From: Emergencia sp.
GTDB taxonomy: Bacteria; Bacillota; Clostridia; Peptostreptococcales; Anaerovoracaceae
Reading direction: 5' to 3'
Length of the DNA stretch: 47,297 nucleotides
Assembly: GCA_022767345.1 (NCBI GenBank)
Contig: JALEOD010000013.1
Coordinates: 1-47,297 of the forward strand
Below, one piece after another: positions 31,808 through 39,835 of the stretch; the first letter of the stretch is position 1; each line of letters starts with the position of its first letter. The notes under the pieces are model-generated. The model was not told the DNA's origin. It saw nothing but the letters and a program-made list of their open reading frames with translations, and searched no databases. A program made the position numbers and the translations under genes.

Positions 31808-32839
31808 TTGAACATAGGAATCATTGGTTATGGCGGCGTAGGGAAAGCGCTGGTCAGACTTTTGAACATGCAGAAAGAAATTCTGGAAGGAGAGGGGCTT
31901 TCTATTAAGGTCAGCTATGTGGTTGATTACTACGGCGGTATCCACGCTGCGGAAGGGATTGATCTGGCGGCGTTGGAAGCTTTTACGGAAAAAGAGAAAG
32001 ATATTACTAAATTTTCCGGCGGCAGTGCGGAGATTACTGTAGCAGATATGGTTTCAGATTCTGCTGTGGATTTGGCGGTTATCATGACGCCGACCAATAA
32101 AGAAACCGGACAGCCGGGACTTTCTTATGCGGAAAGTCTGTTAGAAGTAGGAAAGCATGTGGTAATTTCTGACAAAGGGCCGATTATGCTTGCATATCAC
32201 AAATTGGCAGCTCTGGCGAAATCCTGCGGCGTTCAGCTGGGCATCGGCTGTACGACAGGCGGTGCTCTTCCGTCGGTCAACGCTGGTATGATTGACATGG
32301 CGGGCAGCAGTATTTCTTCTATTGAAGGGGTACTCAACGGAACGACCAATTTCATTTTGAAATACATGGAAGACCATCACTGCGAATATGCGCAGGCGCT
32401 GAAAATTGCACAGGAGTGCGGCATTGCCGAGACCAATCCGACTTTAGATGTGGAAGGCTGGGACACTGCAGGAAAGCTGCTGATTTTAACCAACGTGCTG
32501 ATGGGTGAGGAAAAAACGCTGGCGGATATTAAGGTAAGCGGTATTACCTCACTGACTGCGGCAGACATCGAAAGTGCGGCGGCAGCGGGCCTGAAGTACA
32601 AGCTGGTGGGAAAAACCGTAAATAAGGACGGACAGCTTCAAATGTCTGTAGGTCTTGAGCGACTGCCGGCAGAGCACCTTCTTTACAGCGTAGAGGGAAA
32701 GAACAAGGCGGTGCGCTATGTTTCTGATACCCTGGGAGAACTTGCTGTTATCGGCGGTGCGTCCGGCGTAATTCCGGCAGCGGCATCTATTCTGCGTGAT
32801 ATCGTTAATATTCACAGAGAGTATCAGTTTATCAGATAG
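31808..32839 (+). CDS. Homoserine-dehydrogenase-like oxidoreductase
   Basis: Protein of 343 residues starting at TTG 31808 behind AAAGGAGG. A Rossmann nucleotide-binding motif (GIIGYGGVGKAL) opens it, followed by the homoserine-dehydrogenase catalytic domain: K123 (ISDKGP), E208, D219 and K223 (GWDTAGKLLIL). The active-site residues are therefore intact, and there is no ACT regulatory domain. Placement inside a sigma-54 catabolic operon, not with threonine/methionine genes, indicates a degradative dehydrogenase for homoserine or a related hydroxy amino acid. Confidence 0.85.
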   Translation: MNIGIIGYGGVGKALVRLLNMQKEILEGEGLSIKVSYVVDYYGGIHAAEGIDLAALEAFTEKEKDITKFSGGSAEITVADMVSDSAVDLAVIMTPTNKETGQPGLSYAESLLEVGKHVVISDKGPIMLAYHKLAALAKSCGVQLGIGCTTGGALPSVNAGMIDMAGSSISSIEGVLNGTTNFILKYMEDHHCEYAQALKIAQECGIAETNPTLDVEGWDTAGKLLILTNVLMGEEKTLADIKVSGITSLTAADIESAAAAGLKYKLVGKTVNKDGQLQMSVGLERLPAEHLLYSVEGKNKAVRYVSDTLGELAVIGGASGVIPAAASILRDIVNIHREYQFIR

Positions 32840-32848
32840 GAGAAAGAC

Positions 32849-33739
32849 ATGCGTTTAGCAACAATTAAAATAAAAGGCGGAGAATTTGCGGGAATTGTGA
32901 CTGAACATGGCATTGTTCCGGTTGAGACAGTCAATGCTGTCTGCGGCACATCCTGGGAAACTCTGATGTATGATTTGATTTGCACCGGGCAGCTGGAAAC
33001 GCTGACCGTATGGTATAACGACGGCGGAAAAGAAAAACTTGCAGAAATGGACTGCGTTCCTTTTGAAAAGGTCGAATACGCGCCGCTTTACAGAAATCCC
33101 CAGAGAATTTTCGGAATCGGATTAAACTATGTAGACCATGCAGGAGATTTGGGCGAAGGCGCACCGAAAGGCTTTCCGGGAAGCTTCTATAAACCGGCTT
33201 CCTGCATCGTAGGCCCCGGAGATGACATCTGCATTCCGGCCCTTCCTGAAGCGCAGAAAACCACCGGAGAAGCTGAGCTTGGCATTATCATGGGAAAGAA
33301 GTGTAAGTTTATTGAAGAAGAGCAGTGGCAGGATTATATCGCCGGCTATACGACCATTCTGGATATGACAGAAGAATCCATCCTGCGGCAGAATCCGAGA
33401 TTCCTGACTATCGTAAAAGGCTTTGATACTTTCTTCAGCTTCGGACCGCAGCTGATTACGCCGGACGAAGTAGAAGATGTATCGGCGCTGGAAGTGCAGA
33501 CTGTGCATAACGGACAGATTCATGCGAAAAACACAGTGTCCAACATGACCCACAGCCCATCAAGACTGGTATCCCTGATTTCTCACATGCAGGGCTGGCT
33601 GCCGGGAGATATTCTCTCCACCGGAACGCCAAGAGCTGTGCATATTCAGGACGGAGATACAGTAGAGTGCCGCATTTTCGGGCCAAATGGCTTTGAAATG
33701 GAGCCCCTTGTAAATCCGGTTGTAGATTTGAAATTGTAG
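32849..33739 (+). CDS. Fumarylacetoacetate hydrolase (FAH)-family protein
   Basis: Protein of 296 residues. The FAH fold signature is present: GIGLNYVDHAGD, FYKPASCIVGPGD, metal-binding E141-x-E143 (GEAELG) and D172 (LDMTEES), and DILSTGTPRAV near the end. Family members cleave C-C bonds of acylpyruvates, decarboxylate, hydrate or tautomerise 2-oxo acids. In this operon it would act on a 2-oxo acid produced by the aminotransferase or dehydrogenase. ATG 32849 follows TAGGAG, nine bases after the previous stop. Confidence 0.88.
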   Translation: MRLATIKIKGGEFAGIVTEHGIVPVETVNAVCGTSWETLMYDLICTGQLETLTVWYNDGGKEKLAEMDCVPFEKVEYAPLYRNPQRIFGIGLNYVDHAGDLGEGAPKGFPGSFYKPASCIVGPGDDICIPALPEAQKTTGEAELGIIMGKKCKFIEEEQWQDYIAGYTTILDMTEESILRQNPRFLTIVKGFDTFFSFGPQLITPDEVEDVSALEVQTVHNGQIHAKNTVSNMTHSPSRLVSLISHMQGWLPGDILSTGTPRAVHIQDGDTVECRIFGPNGFEMEPLVNPVVDLKL

Positions 33740-33755
33740 AAAGAGGTGAAATAAT

Positions 33756-34550
33756 ATGGATTTAGGTTTAAAAGATAAATGTGCTCTGGTACTTGCGTCA
33801 AGTTCCGGTCTTGGTAAAGCAGTTGCAAAAGAACTGGCAGCAGAAGGCGCAAAGGTAATGCTGTTCAGTCCGTTTTTAGAGCAGCTGCAGGAGGCAAAGG
33901 AAGAGTTAATCCGCGAAACGGGAAATGAAAATGTAGAATTTTTCTGCGGCGATATGACAAAGCCGGAAGATATCAAAGAACTGGTTTCCGCTACCTGTGA
34001 AAAATTCGGGCCGATTTATGCGCTGTTCAACAACGCAGGAGGACCACCGGCAGGACCGCTTAATTCCTTTGATGATGAAGCGTGGTACAAGGCTTTTGAT
34101 CTGACGCTTTTGTCCTATCAGAGAGTTGTCCGTGAGGTAGCGCCGATTATGATGGAAAACGGCGGTGGAAGAATTGTCAACTCCACATCTTCTTCAATCA
34201 AAGCGGTTCTCGACAATCTGGGACTTTCCAATACCATGCGTGCAGGGGTGGTAGGCTGGTCAAAGACTGTGTCACAGGAGCTTGGTAAGTACAATATTTT
34301 AGTCAATGTCATCGGACCCGGCCGCATCGGTACGGCCAGAATCGATCATCTGGACAAAATGCGTGCCGAAAAACAGGGGATTTCTGTGGAGCAGCTGCAG
34401 GAAAATACCTGGAAAACCATTCCTCTCGGCAGATACGGAAAGCCGGAAGAATACGGCAAGCTGGCAGCATTCCTGTTGTCGTCTACTGCAAATACCTATA
34501 TCACCGGACAGACCATTCTGGTTGACGGCGGGCTGGTGAAGGCACTGTGA
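33756..34550 (+). CDS. Atypical SDR-family oxidoreductase (FabG-like)
   Basis: Protein of 264 residues with an SDR Rossmann fold: SSSGLGKAVAKEL for dinucleotide binding, NNAGGPPAG, and PGRIGTARI after the active site. The usual Ser...YxxxK catalytic set is not intact. Where Tyr-x-x-x-Lys is expected the sequence reads LSNTMR (S158, N159, R162), with S143-S147 upstream. This SNxxR pattern marks a distinct SDR subgroup with non-standard chemistry or acid/base. Last gene of the operon, ATG 33756 behind AAGAGGTG. Probably reduces or oxidises an operon intermediate. Confidence 0.82.
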   Translation: MDLGLKDKCALVLASSSGLGKAVAKELAAEGAKVMLFSPFLEQLQEAKEELIRETGNENVEFFCGDMTKPEDIKELVSATCEKFGPIYALFNNAGGPPAGPLNSFDDEAWYKAFDLTLLSYQRVVREVAPIMMENGGGRIVNSTSSSIKAVLDNLGLSNTMRAGVVGWSKTVSQELGKYNILVNVIGPGRIGTARIDHLDKMRAEKQGISVEQLQENTWKTIPLGRYGKPEEYGKLAAFLLSSTANTYITGQTILVDGGLVKAL

Positions 34551-34582
34551 TGAGGGGAACCCTGCTTCATGCCTGGGTCCGT

Positions 34583-34805
34583 GTGCATAAATTTTAAAAT
34601 AACTCTCAAAATATGCACACGGACGTGCATATATTTAAGCAAAATGGCTGAAATATGTAGAAACGGCGAGTTTTTTCGGGGATATCCCGGAAATCCTCGC
34701 CTGTTTTTTGCAGAAATCTGCATAGAATACGAATTTTTATTGAAAATATGCACGGATTTCTGAAAAAATGTGCATATTTTTGAGAAAACCTTCGATTATA
34801 TGCAC
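34583..34805. mobile_element. Candidate 223-bp MITE-like element
   Basis: GTGCATA or its complement TATGCAC occurs six times in strict alternation at 34583, 34612, 34625, 34747, 34770 and 34799. The outer pairs have identical 29-bp spacing. The left end and the reverse complement of the right end both run GTGCATA...CTCAAAA(A)TATGCAC, so the element has imperfect 36-bp terminal inverted repeats around a central hairpin. It codes for nothing convincing. Mobility is inferred; no target duplication is obvious. Confidence 0.5.
34665..34709 (+). terminator. Hairpin terminator inside the inverted-repeat element
   Basis: GGCGAG (34665-34670) pairs with CTCGCC (34696-34701) around the inner palindrome GGGATATCCC (34679-34688), followed by TGTTTTTTG. 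It probably ends the SDR operon. Confidence 0.6.
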
Positions 34806-34866
34806 AACGGGAAATGGCCGATGTAAGCGACGAGAGCCAGCCGATGCAAGGGACCGCAAACCATTG

Positions 34867-35553
34867 CTACTCCATAAATGTTATCTTTCCCTGATATAAA
34901 TCGGCAATGTTGATCTTTACCACCTTATCTTTCAGGCTCAGCGCAAAATAGCTTTGGTCTGTGATATGAGTTTTGTTGCCGAAGGAATCATAAATGGTAT
35001 CTTTGTCGATGAAGGTGTAGCCAAAATAAGCTTTATTGCGGATAGCTTTTTTAAATGGATTTTTGTGGTAAGCTTCCAGCTGTACATAATCGACCTCTTC
35101 TTCGCCGGCGCTTTCGTGGTAGCCGCCGACATAGCTGTTTAATACCACATTCTGCGATTTTGATGTAAAGGTAATATCTACCATACCATCGAAATTTTCA
35201 CAGGTAATGGCGATGTCGTTGATGTCAGGGCTAAAGCCGTGAGAAAAATAGTAAGTACCGCCGCCGAAAATCAGCAGCAGGGTAAGGACTGTAATTCCCA
35301 CCGCTCTGCGGGTACGCTTTCTCAGTTTGAGAAAGGGCTTGATATCGTGGTCGGCGTCTGCTGCGGCGTTTTCTTTTTCTGAAGGCAGCTGCGGCGTTTC
35401 GATTTCCGCTTCCATGTCTTCCGCATATTGCGCGCAGGAAGCGCATGTCTGCAGATGGTTCTCAATGGCTTCGGTACTGGCGGGACTTGTGAGTCCTTCC
35501 AGATAACTTGGCAGCAAGTCTCTGATTAATTCACATACGATTTCGTTTCTCAT
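34867..35553 (-). CDS. Zinc-finger anti-sigma factor
   Basis: Protein of 228 residues. The N-terminal ZAS-type finger has C7, H33-x3-C37-x2-C40, followed by a charged linker, one membrane segment (about 84-103) and an extracytoplasmic domain of about 120 residues with no known motif. It follows the ECF sigma gene by 12 bases, the standard arrangement in which the anti-sigma factor holds its sigma at the membrane until a signal is sensed outside. The nature of the signal is not shown. Confidence 0.85.
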   Translation of the reverse strand: MRNEIVCELIRDLLPSYLEGLTSPASTEAIENHLQTCASCAQYAEDMEAEIETPQLPSEKENAAADADHDIKPFLKLRKRTRRAVGITVLTLLLIFGGGTYYFSHGFSPDINDIAITCENFDGMVDITFTSKSQNVVLNSYVGGYHESAGEEEVDYVQLEAYHKNPFKKAIRNKAYFGYTFIDKDTIYDSFGNKTHITDQSYFALSLKDKVVKINIADLYQGKITFME

Positions 35554-35565
35554 TCCTGTTACCTC

Positions 35566-36054
35566 TTACTCTTTCGATATTTTCTGCTTGGCACGATAGA
35601 AAGTGACCCGCGCCCAGTTTTCTGTTTTTTCGACGATGTCGCCGATTTCCTTAAAAGAAAAGGCGCCGGTCAGCCGCAGAAGAACGACCTCTTTTTCGAT
35701 GTCAGAAAGCAGATGGACCCTGCGGAACAGCACCATCTTTTCATTCTTGATGGAAAGTGCCTGTTCAGGAGTAGGCCCATCAGATGGAAAGGATTCCGCT
35801 GCGGTCAGTTCGGACAGAGGCTCTGCCTGTTTTTTGTTTCTGCGGTCAAGTTCCTGATACCAAAGGTGTTTGGCAATCTGGCAAAGCCAGGTGGAAATTT
35901 TACAGGAACCGTCATATTTGTTTGCCGTGCGCACAGCCTGATAGAAAGTTTCCTGGGTCAGCTCTTCTGCTGTGTGTTCCTCCATACAAAAGGTCATTAA
36001 AAATTTGAACACGTAGTTGGCGTAGTCCTTGTATGCGGCATCCATATCTAACAT
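35566..36054 (-). CDS. ECF-family RNA polymerase sigma factor
   Basis: Protein of 162 residues. Region 2 is visible as AEELTQETFYQAVRTANKYDGS and STWLCQIAKHLWYQELDRR; region 4 as LLSDIEKEVVLLRLTGAFSFKEIGDI with its HTH. Group IV (ECF) length, lacking regions 1 and 3. ATG is preceded by GAGAGGTG. It is probably autoregulated from the ECF-type promoter at 36076-36104. Confidence 0.9.
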   Translation of the reverse strand: MLDMDAAYKDYANYVFKFLMTFCMEEHTAEELTQETFYQAVRTANKYDGSCKISTWLCQIAKHLWYQELDRRNKKQAEPLSELTAAESFPSDGPTPEQALSIKNEKMVLFRRVHLLSDIEKEVVLLRLTGAFSFKEIGDIVEKTENWARVTFYRAKQKISKE

Positions 36055-36075
36055 CTTATCACCTCTCTTTGTCCA

Positions 36076-36104
36076 TATATCGGAAAAAGCCGGATTTCGT
36101 TACA
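36076..36104 (-). promoter_or_regulatory. Likely ECF sigma autoregulatory promoter
   Basis: Minus strand TGTAAC (36104-36099), 16-base spacer, CGATATA (36082-36076). It resembles ECF promoters with an AAC-containing -35 and CG-starting -10, and lies just upstream of the sigma gene. Confidence 0.6.
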
Positions 36105-36132
36105 GGATTTTCAAAAAAAATTTCGCAAGCAT

Positions 36133-36750
36133 TTATCGCAGACTTGCCTCTGCGTCGTCAATGGTTTCATAGCCATAGAGGTGCACCATGGTGTCCTGAA
36201 TCATGATGGCAAGGGATTTTCCCTGGGCTTTCAGCGCCTTCAAATAATCGGCGTAAAGCTCTAAAAGGTCAGTCGGATAGGTTGCCAGTTCGCCTCTTGC
36301 ATAGGTTTCCTGAGAGGTAAACCCAGTGGCATCGCCATCTGCGGTAATCGGTCTTCCCGCTCCGGAAAGTTTCGGATACGCCTTTGCAAAATCCTTTTCC
36401 CATGCAATCATGGTCTCCACGATTTCGTTGATGAGACGGTAATTTTTCACCGGGACGAAAGGCATATGGGGCGCGACATACTTGTTATAGTAGTGTAAAT
36501 CGGTGTACTCCATCATGCGGCCGTACTTCTCGGTGACCAGATTTCTGCCTTCTTCCTCGCAGACACAGGCGTATTCGTAATAGCGGGTGAGCATTTCATC
36601 TGACCAGTTCTCGTACTGGCTGCGGCGCATGATATAAAAGGTTTCAAAGTCGTCCTGACAGCTGGCTCTGCCGCCGATGTTTTCAACACGCTGAAACATG
36701 TTCCATTCTAAATCGATGATATTTTCGATGAGTTTGATGTCTTTTTCCAT
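36133..36750 (-). CDS. DUF4125-family protein
   Basis: Protein of 205 residues, soluble and mainly helical, rich in Tyr and acidic residues. The stretches FQRVENIGGRASCQDDFETF and YNKYVAPHMPFVP are the kind of conserved segments seen in DUF4125 proteins. No catalytic motif is recognised. It is the last gene of the TPR-DUF4037-DUF4125 operon, 23 bases after the nucleotidyltransferase-like gene, and preceded by AAGGAAG. Function unknown. Repeated co-occurrence with DUF4037 suggests a complex with it. Confidence 0.7.
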   Translation of the reverse strand: MEKDIKLIENIIDLEWNMFQRVENIGGRASCQDDFETFYIMRRSQYENWSDEMLTRYYEYACVCEEEGRNLVTEKYGRMMEYTDLHYYNKYVAPHMPFVPVKNYRLINEIVETMIAWEKDFAKAYPKLSGAGRPITADGDATGFTSQETYARGELATYPTDLLELYADYLKALKAQGKSLAIMIQDTMVHLYGYETIDDAEASLR

Positions 36751-36773
36751 ATGAAATTTCCTTCCTTATATAA

Positions 36774-37733
36774 TCAGTTTGGGCAGTCAGCCATAGGATG
36801 CATGCGCTGAAGCTGCGGATCCTTGATTCCCGCCATGATGTCTGCCAGGTGACTTTGCAGGAAGTTGTCCTGCACTTGGGATAAGCCCTGGGCACGGAGC
36901 TCTTTTGCCGTGATAACACAAATTTCCTCTGTCAGATGAAATGCGGTATCGTGAAATCTGGCAGCAGGTTCTTTTCCTGCGAGAGCCGGAACTTCCACCA
37001 GCGAGGCAAGGAGCGGCGCAACAGTTTCGCCCAGCTTTGGCAGGGTTTTCATGCTGTAAAATCCCCACTTATAAAAAGGTGTGTACCGTTTATTCAAAAG
37101 ATGCACCATAGAGATAGCCGCTTCTGTGAAACGGGCGAGGGCAAGGTTTGCCGCCACTTTATCTTCCCGCTTGATGAGACGAAGCAGATTATACTGTCCC
37201 GCCTGCGCCATGATAGCAGCTCGGGCGGCGATTTTCTTGCGGCGCACATCTTCCGGATAAAAGTCAAGGAGTTTTTCCCGTACTGCGGAAAAGTCTTTGT
37301 TCTTATTGTGAAACAGCTGACCGTTTGTAGCGATGGAAAGCTGTGCTTCCGGGGTCATGAGCCAGTCTAAGTTTTCTTGAGGACCGGCAGGATTTCCTGT
37401 GAATCGCTGGTAAAAGCTGCCGCTTGTCATGACGCCCAGTCTGTCATCTGCGATGATGTTTTCTCTGGAAAATCCGCAAAAGCTGTGGGGCAGCCCATCA
37501 TAAGCCTTTTGCAGCGCCTGTCCATAGCGGGCAAAGTCTTCATCACTGAGCCAGATACAAAAGCCCGGCGCAAAGTCGTGATCCTGAGAAATCTCATCGT
37601 CAAATCCAAAGCACTGGGAACCCTCTCCGCAAAGTCCGATGGAAACCCGCTCAAAGAGAGACGGCTCTACACTATTAATCAGTTCGCTTCCATAGGTTTC
37701 GTAATATTTTTTCGCTAGTTCTAGTCCGTTCAT
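36774..37733 (-). CDS. DUF4037 nucleotidyltransferase-fold protein
   Basis: Protein of 319 residues. A DNA-polymerase-beta-like nucleotidyltransferase motif is visible as G36-E-G-S39 followed by D51-H-D53, the usual GxGS...DxD with a longer insert. The C-terminal 200 residues are helical. Its ATG overlaps the TPR gene stop by four bases (ATGA), so the two are translationally coupled. DUF4037 proteins are widespread in gut Firmicutes and have no established substrate; nucleotidylation of a partner protein or small molecule is a reasonable guess. Confidence 0.75.
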   Translation of the reverse strand: MNGLELAKKYYETYGSELINSVEPSLFERVSIGLCGEGSQCFGFDDEISQDHDFAPGFCIWLSDEDFARYGQALQKAYDGLPHSFCGFSRENIIADDRLGVMTSGSFYQRFTGNPAGPQENLDWLMTPEAQLSIATNGQLFHNKNKDFSAVREKLLDFYPEDVRRKKIAARAAIMAQAGQYNLLRLIKREDKVAANLALARFTEAAISMVHLLNKRYTPFYKWGFYSMKTLPKLGETVAPLLASLVEVPALAGKEPAARFHDTAFHLTEEICVITAKELRAQGLSQVQDNFLQSHLADIMAGIKDPQLQRMHPMADCPN

Positions 37734-38593
37734 CTTCCAATCCTTTCATGAATTGCGGCAGCTTTATCTACGAAGGATTTTGCGAGGTCTGCATTTCCCA
37801 GTTCCTTGTAGCAGCGGGCGATATTACCGCAGAGGACGGCGTAGCTTGCGTTATCGTCGCCGAAATCTCTTTCCGTCAGTTCCATGGCTTTTTTAAACTG
37901 ATTGACTGCTGCGGCAAATTCGCCCTTTGCATAGCGAATTTCGCCAAGGACATTGACTCCTGCGGCATAGTGGACATCACTGTCGCCGCCGGCTTTTTCA
38001 AAGGAAGCAAAGGCCTGCTGTACCTTTTCTTCGGCGCATTCCAGGCGTGTTGTGGCAAGACAGAGCTGCGCCCAGTTGGTATAGGTGATGGCAGTTTCTG
38101 CTTCAGTTTCCGTCAGATTTTCTAAAACGGAAAGGGCCAGCTGCAGATGTTTTTCTGCATTTTCAAAGTCTTCAAGATCCTGATATAGTGAACTGATGTT
38201 GTTGTATAAAGTCGCCATACGGTAGTCTGCGGTCAGACCCTTTGCGGTAAAAATCTCAGCAGCTTCCTGATAAAATGCGAGGGCTTTTTCCTTTTCGCCG
38301 GTCAATGTGCAGGTGGTAGCGTAATTCATCAGGGTGGTGGCGTGGTGCTCGCTGCCGGAAAGCCCCAGCTGCTTCAAATAGCCCAGCGCCTTTTCGTAAA
38401 GAGCGCTGCCTTCATCATAGCGGGAAAGCATGCGATAGTAGCCGCCAAGCTCGCTGCAGATTGCGATGGCAGAGCCGAGATCGCCGGTGCTTTCTGCGGT
38501 CTGCAGACTTTCTTTCATATATATTTCTGCCTGCTGCATTTCCTTGTTTGCAAAGAGTGCGTCAAGCCTTGTAAAAAACTGGTTAATATCCAT
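37730..38593 (-). CDS. Tetratricopeptide-repeat protein
   Basis: Protein of 287 residues made almost wholly of TPR units of about 40 residues. Examples are GGYYRMLSRYDEGSALYEKA, YATTCTLTGEKEKALAFYQE, YNNISSLYQDLEDFENAEKH and CGNIARCYKELGNADLAKSF, six to seven in all. No signal peptide. It is the first gene of the operon and overlaps the DUF4037 gene by four bases. TPR proteins are protein-binding scaffolds, so it probably presents a target to, or regulates, the nucleotidyltransferase-like enzyme. ATG 38593 is preceded by AAAGGAG. Confidence 0.85.
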   Translation of the reverse strand: MDINQFFTRLDALFANKEMQQAEIYMKESLQTAESTGDLGSAIAICSELGGYYRMLSRYDEGSALYEKALGYLKQLGLSGSEHHATTLMNYATTCTLTGEKEKALAFYQEAAEIFTAKGLTADYRMATLYNNISSLYQDLEDFENAEKHLQLALSVLENLTETEAETAITYTNWAQLCLATTRLECAEEKVQQAFASFEKAGGDSDVHYAAGVNVLGEIRYAKGEFAAAVNQFKKAMELTERDFGDDNASYAVLCGNIARCYKELGNADLAKSFVDKAAAIHERIGR

Positions 38594-39171
38594 GTTCGGT
38601 CTCCTTTCGGTTGATACCTAATAGTATACCACAAAATTCCATAAGTGAAACCGGAGGATTTGGAAGGGCAGGGTTTACGCTTTTGCAAAGAAAGCGGCTG
38701 AGAAAAAGCGCACATATGAAAGTCCTGTGCTTCTGGAAATTCTTAACCTAAATTGCGATTTTCTTAAAAAAGTGTATAAGAGATTGCGCGCGAGGTTGAG
38801 CACAGATAAGCACAAGTTGATTTGTTGCTTGCATGCCGCGTAAGATTTTAGAAATATACGTAAATAACTTACGTGCCGTGCAAGATTTACGACTGAATCC
38901 GGCTATAAAGAGCTGTCGCATGATGTCAGAAAATCGCATCGTGGGGTGCGCTTATACATTTTTTTCGTATTTTTTTATTTTAAGTTAAGATTTCGGGATC
39001 TTCTTATACATTTTTTTCAAAAATGCGTCAAATGGGTTAAGCACACAGGGGAAAGAGAAAAGTAGGAGAAACGAAGGTAGAAACCAAGAGACAGCAGAGG
39101 CGCAAAGATGATTGTAATAACTGCGAAATCATGATAAAATATAACAGAACAACACATCATAAGGAGGACAG
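38594..39171. other. 578-bp structured intergenic region
   Basis: No gene. It contains CTTGCATGCCGCGTAAG (38828-38844), which matches the reverse complement of 38868-38884 at 14 of 17 positions. TGCGATTTTC (38754-38763) is repeated inverted at 38929-38938. CTTATACATTTTTTTC occurs at 38951 and 39003, with a near-inverted copy at about 38763-38780. It could be an RNA gene, a decayed mobile element or a promoter cluster between the divergent operons. Confidence 0.55.
39112..39140 (+). promoter_or_regulatory. Promoter of the HAD/DUF4352/SNF2 gene group
   Basis: TTGTAA (39112-39117), 17-base spacer, TAAAAT (39135-39140), matching 4/6 and 5/6. It lies 32 bases before the ATG. Confidence 0.5.
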
Positions 39172-39825
39172 ATGATAAGAGGTTTTGTCTTTGATATGGA
39201 CGGGCTTCTCTTTGACTCGGAGCGGATTGTGCAGCGCAGCTGGAACGCGGCGGGCGGTGAACTGGGCTACGGGACTGTCGGGGAGCAAATTTATCATACC
39301 CTTGGATTCAACAGATCGCGGCGGGCGGCATATTTTAAAAGCATTTACGGCGACGACTTTCCTACTGAAGTATTTCAGGAAAGGGCTGCAGAACATTTTG
39401 TGCGGATTGTAGACGAGGAAGGCATGACTATGAAAGAAGGCGTGGAAGAGATTTTGCAGTTTGCGAAGGAAAAAGGTCTGGCTGTAGGGCTTGCCACATC
39501 TTCATCAGAAGGCTATGCCCGCGGCAATTTGCAGAGAGCCGGGATTGAATCGTATTTTGATGGAATAATTTGCGGGAACATGGTGGAGAAGAGCAAGCCG
39601 GACCCGGAGATTTATGTAAAAGCCTGCGCGGTCATCGGTGTGGCGCCGGCGGAGGCAATCGCCTTTGAGGATGCGGCAGCAGGCATTTTGTCTGCCAGAA
39701 AAGCAGGACTTAAGACAGTCATGGTGCCGGATTTGGTGCAGCCTGCAGAAGATATTCTGGAAAATATATGGTTACTGAAGTCCTCCTTGATAGAGGTGCT
39801 GGAAGAGTTAAAGAAAGTTTTGTGA
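39172..39825 (+). CDS. HAD hydrolase, beta-phosphoglucomutase / phosphatase-like
   Basis: Protein of 217 residues, the usual length for subfamily IA. Motif I is D8-M-D10-G-L-L-F-D-S-E, the DxDGxxxDSE form of beta-phosphoglucomutase-like enzymes. Motif II is ATSSS, motif III Lys is in EKSKPDPEIY, and motif IV is AFEDAAAGI. It acts on small phosphorylated metabolites in the cytosol. ATG 39172 follows AAGGAGG. It is ten bases upstream of the lipoprotein gene, so probably co-transcribed, though no functional link is clear. Confidence 0.85.
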   Translation: MIRGFVFDMDGLLFDSERIVQRSWNAAGGELGYGTVGEQIYHTLGFNRSRRAAYFKSIYGDDFPTEVFQERAAEHFVRIVDEEGMTMKEGVEEILQFAKEKGLAVGLATSSSEGYARGNLQRAGIESYFDGIICGNMVEKSKPDPEIYVKACAVIGVAPAEAIAFEDAAAGILSARKAGLKTVMVPDLVQPAEDILENIWLLKSSLIEVLEELKKVL

Positions 39826-39835
39826 GGAAAGTAAA

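Noticed and set aside
15660-34550. Firm assignment of the cluster to canavanine or to the arginine succinyltransferase pathway
   Set aside because: The homoserine-dehydrogenase-like and AstE-like genes are suggestive, but AstA, AstB, AstD and a canavanine lyase are not recognisable.
34569-34763. 64-residue frame with many Ile and Cys
   Set aside because: It lies across the inverted-repeat element and its hairpin terminator and has no good ribosome binding site.
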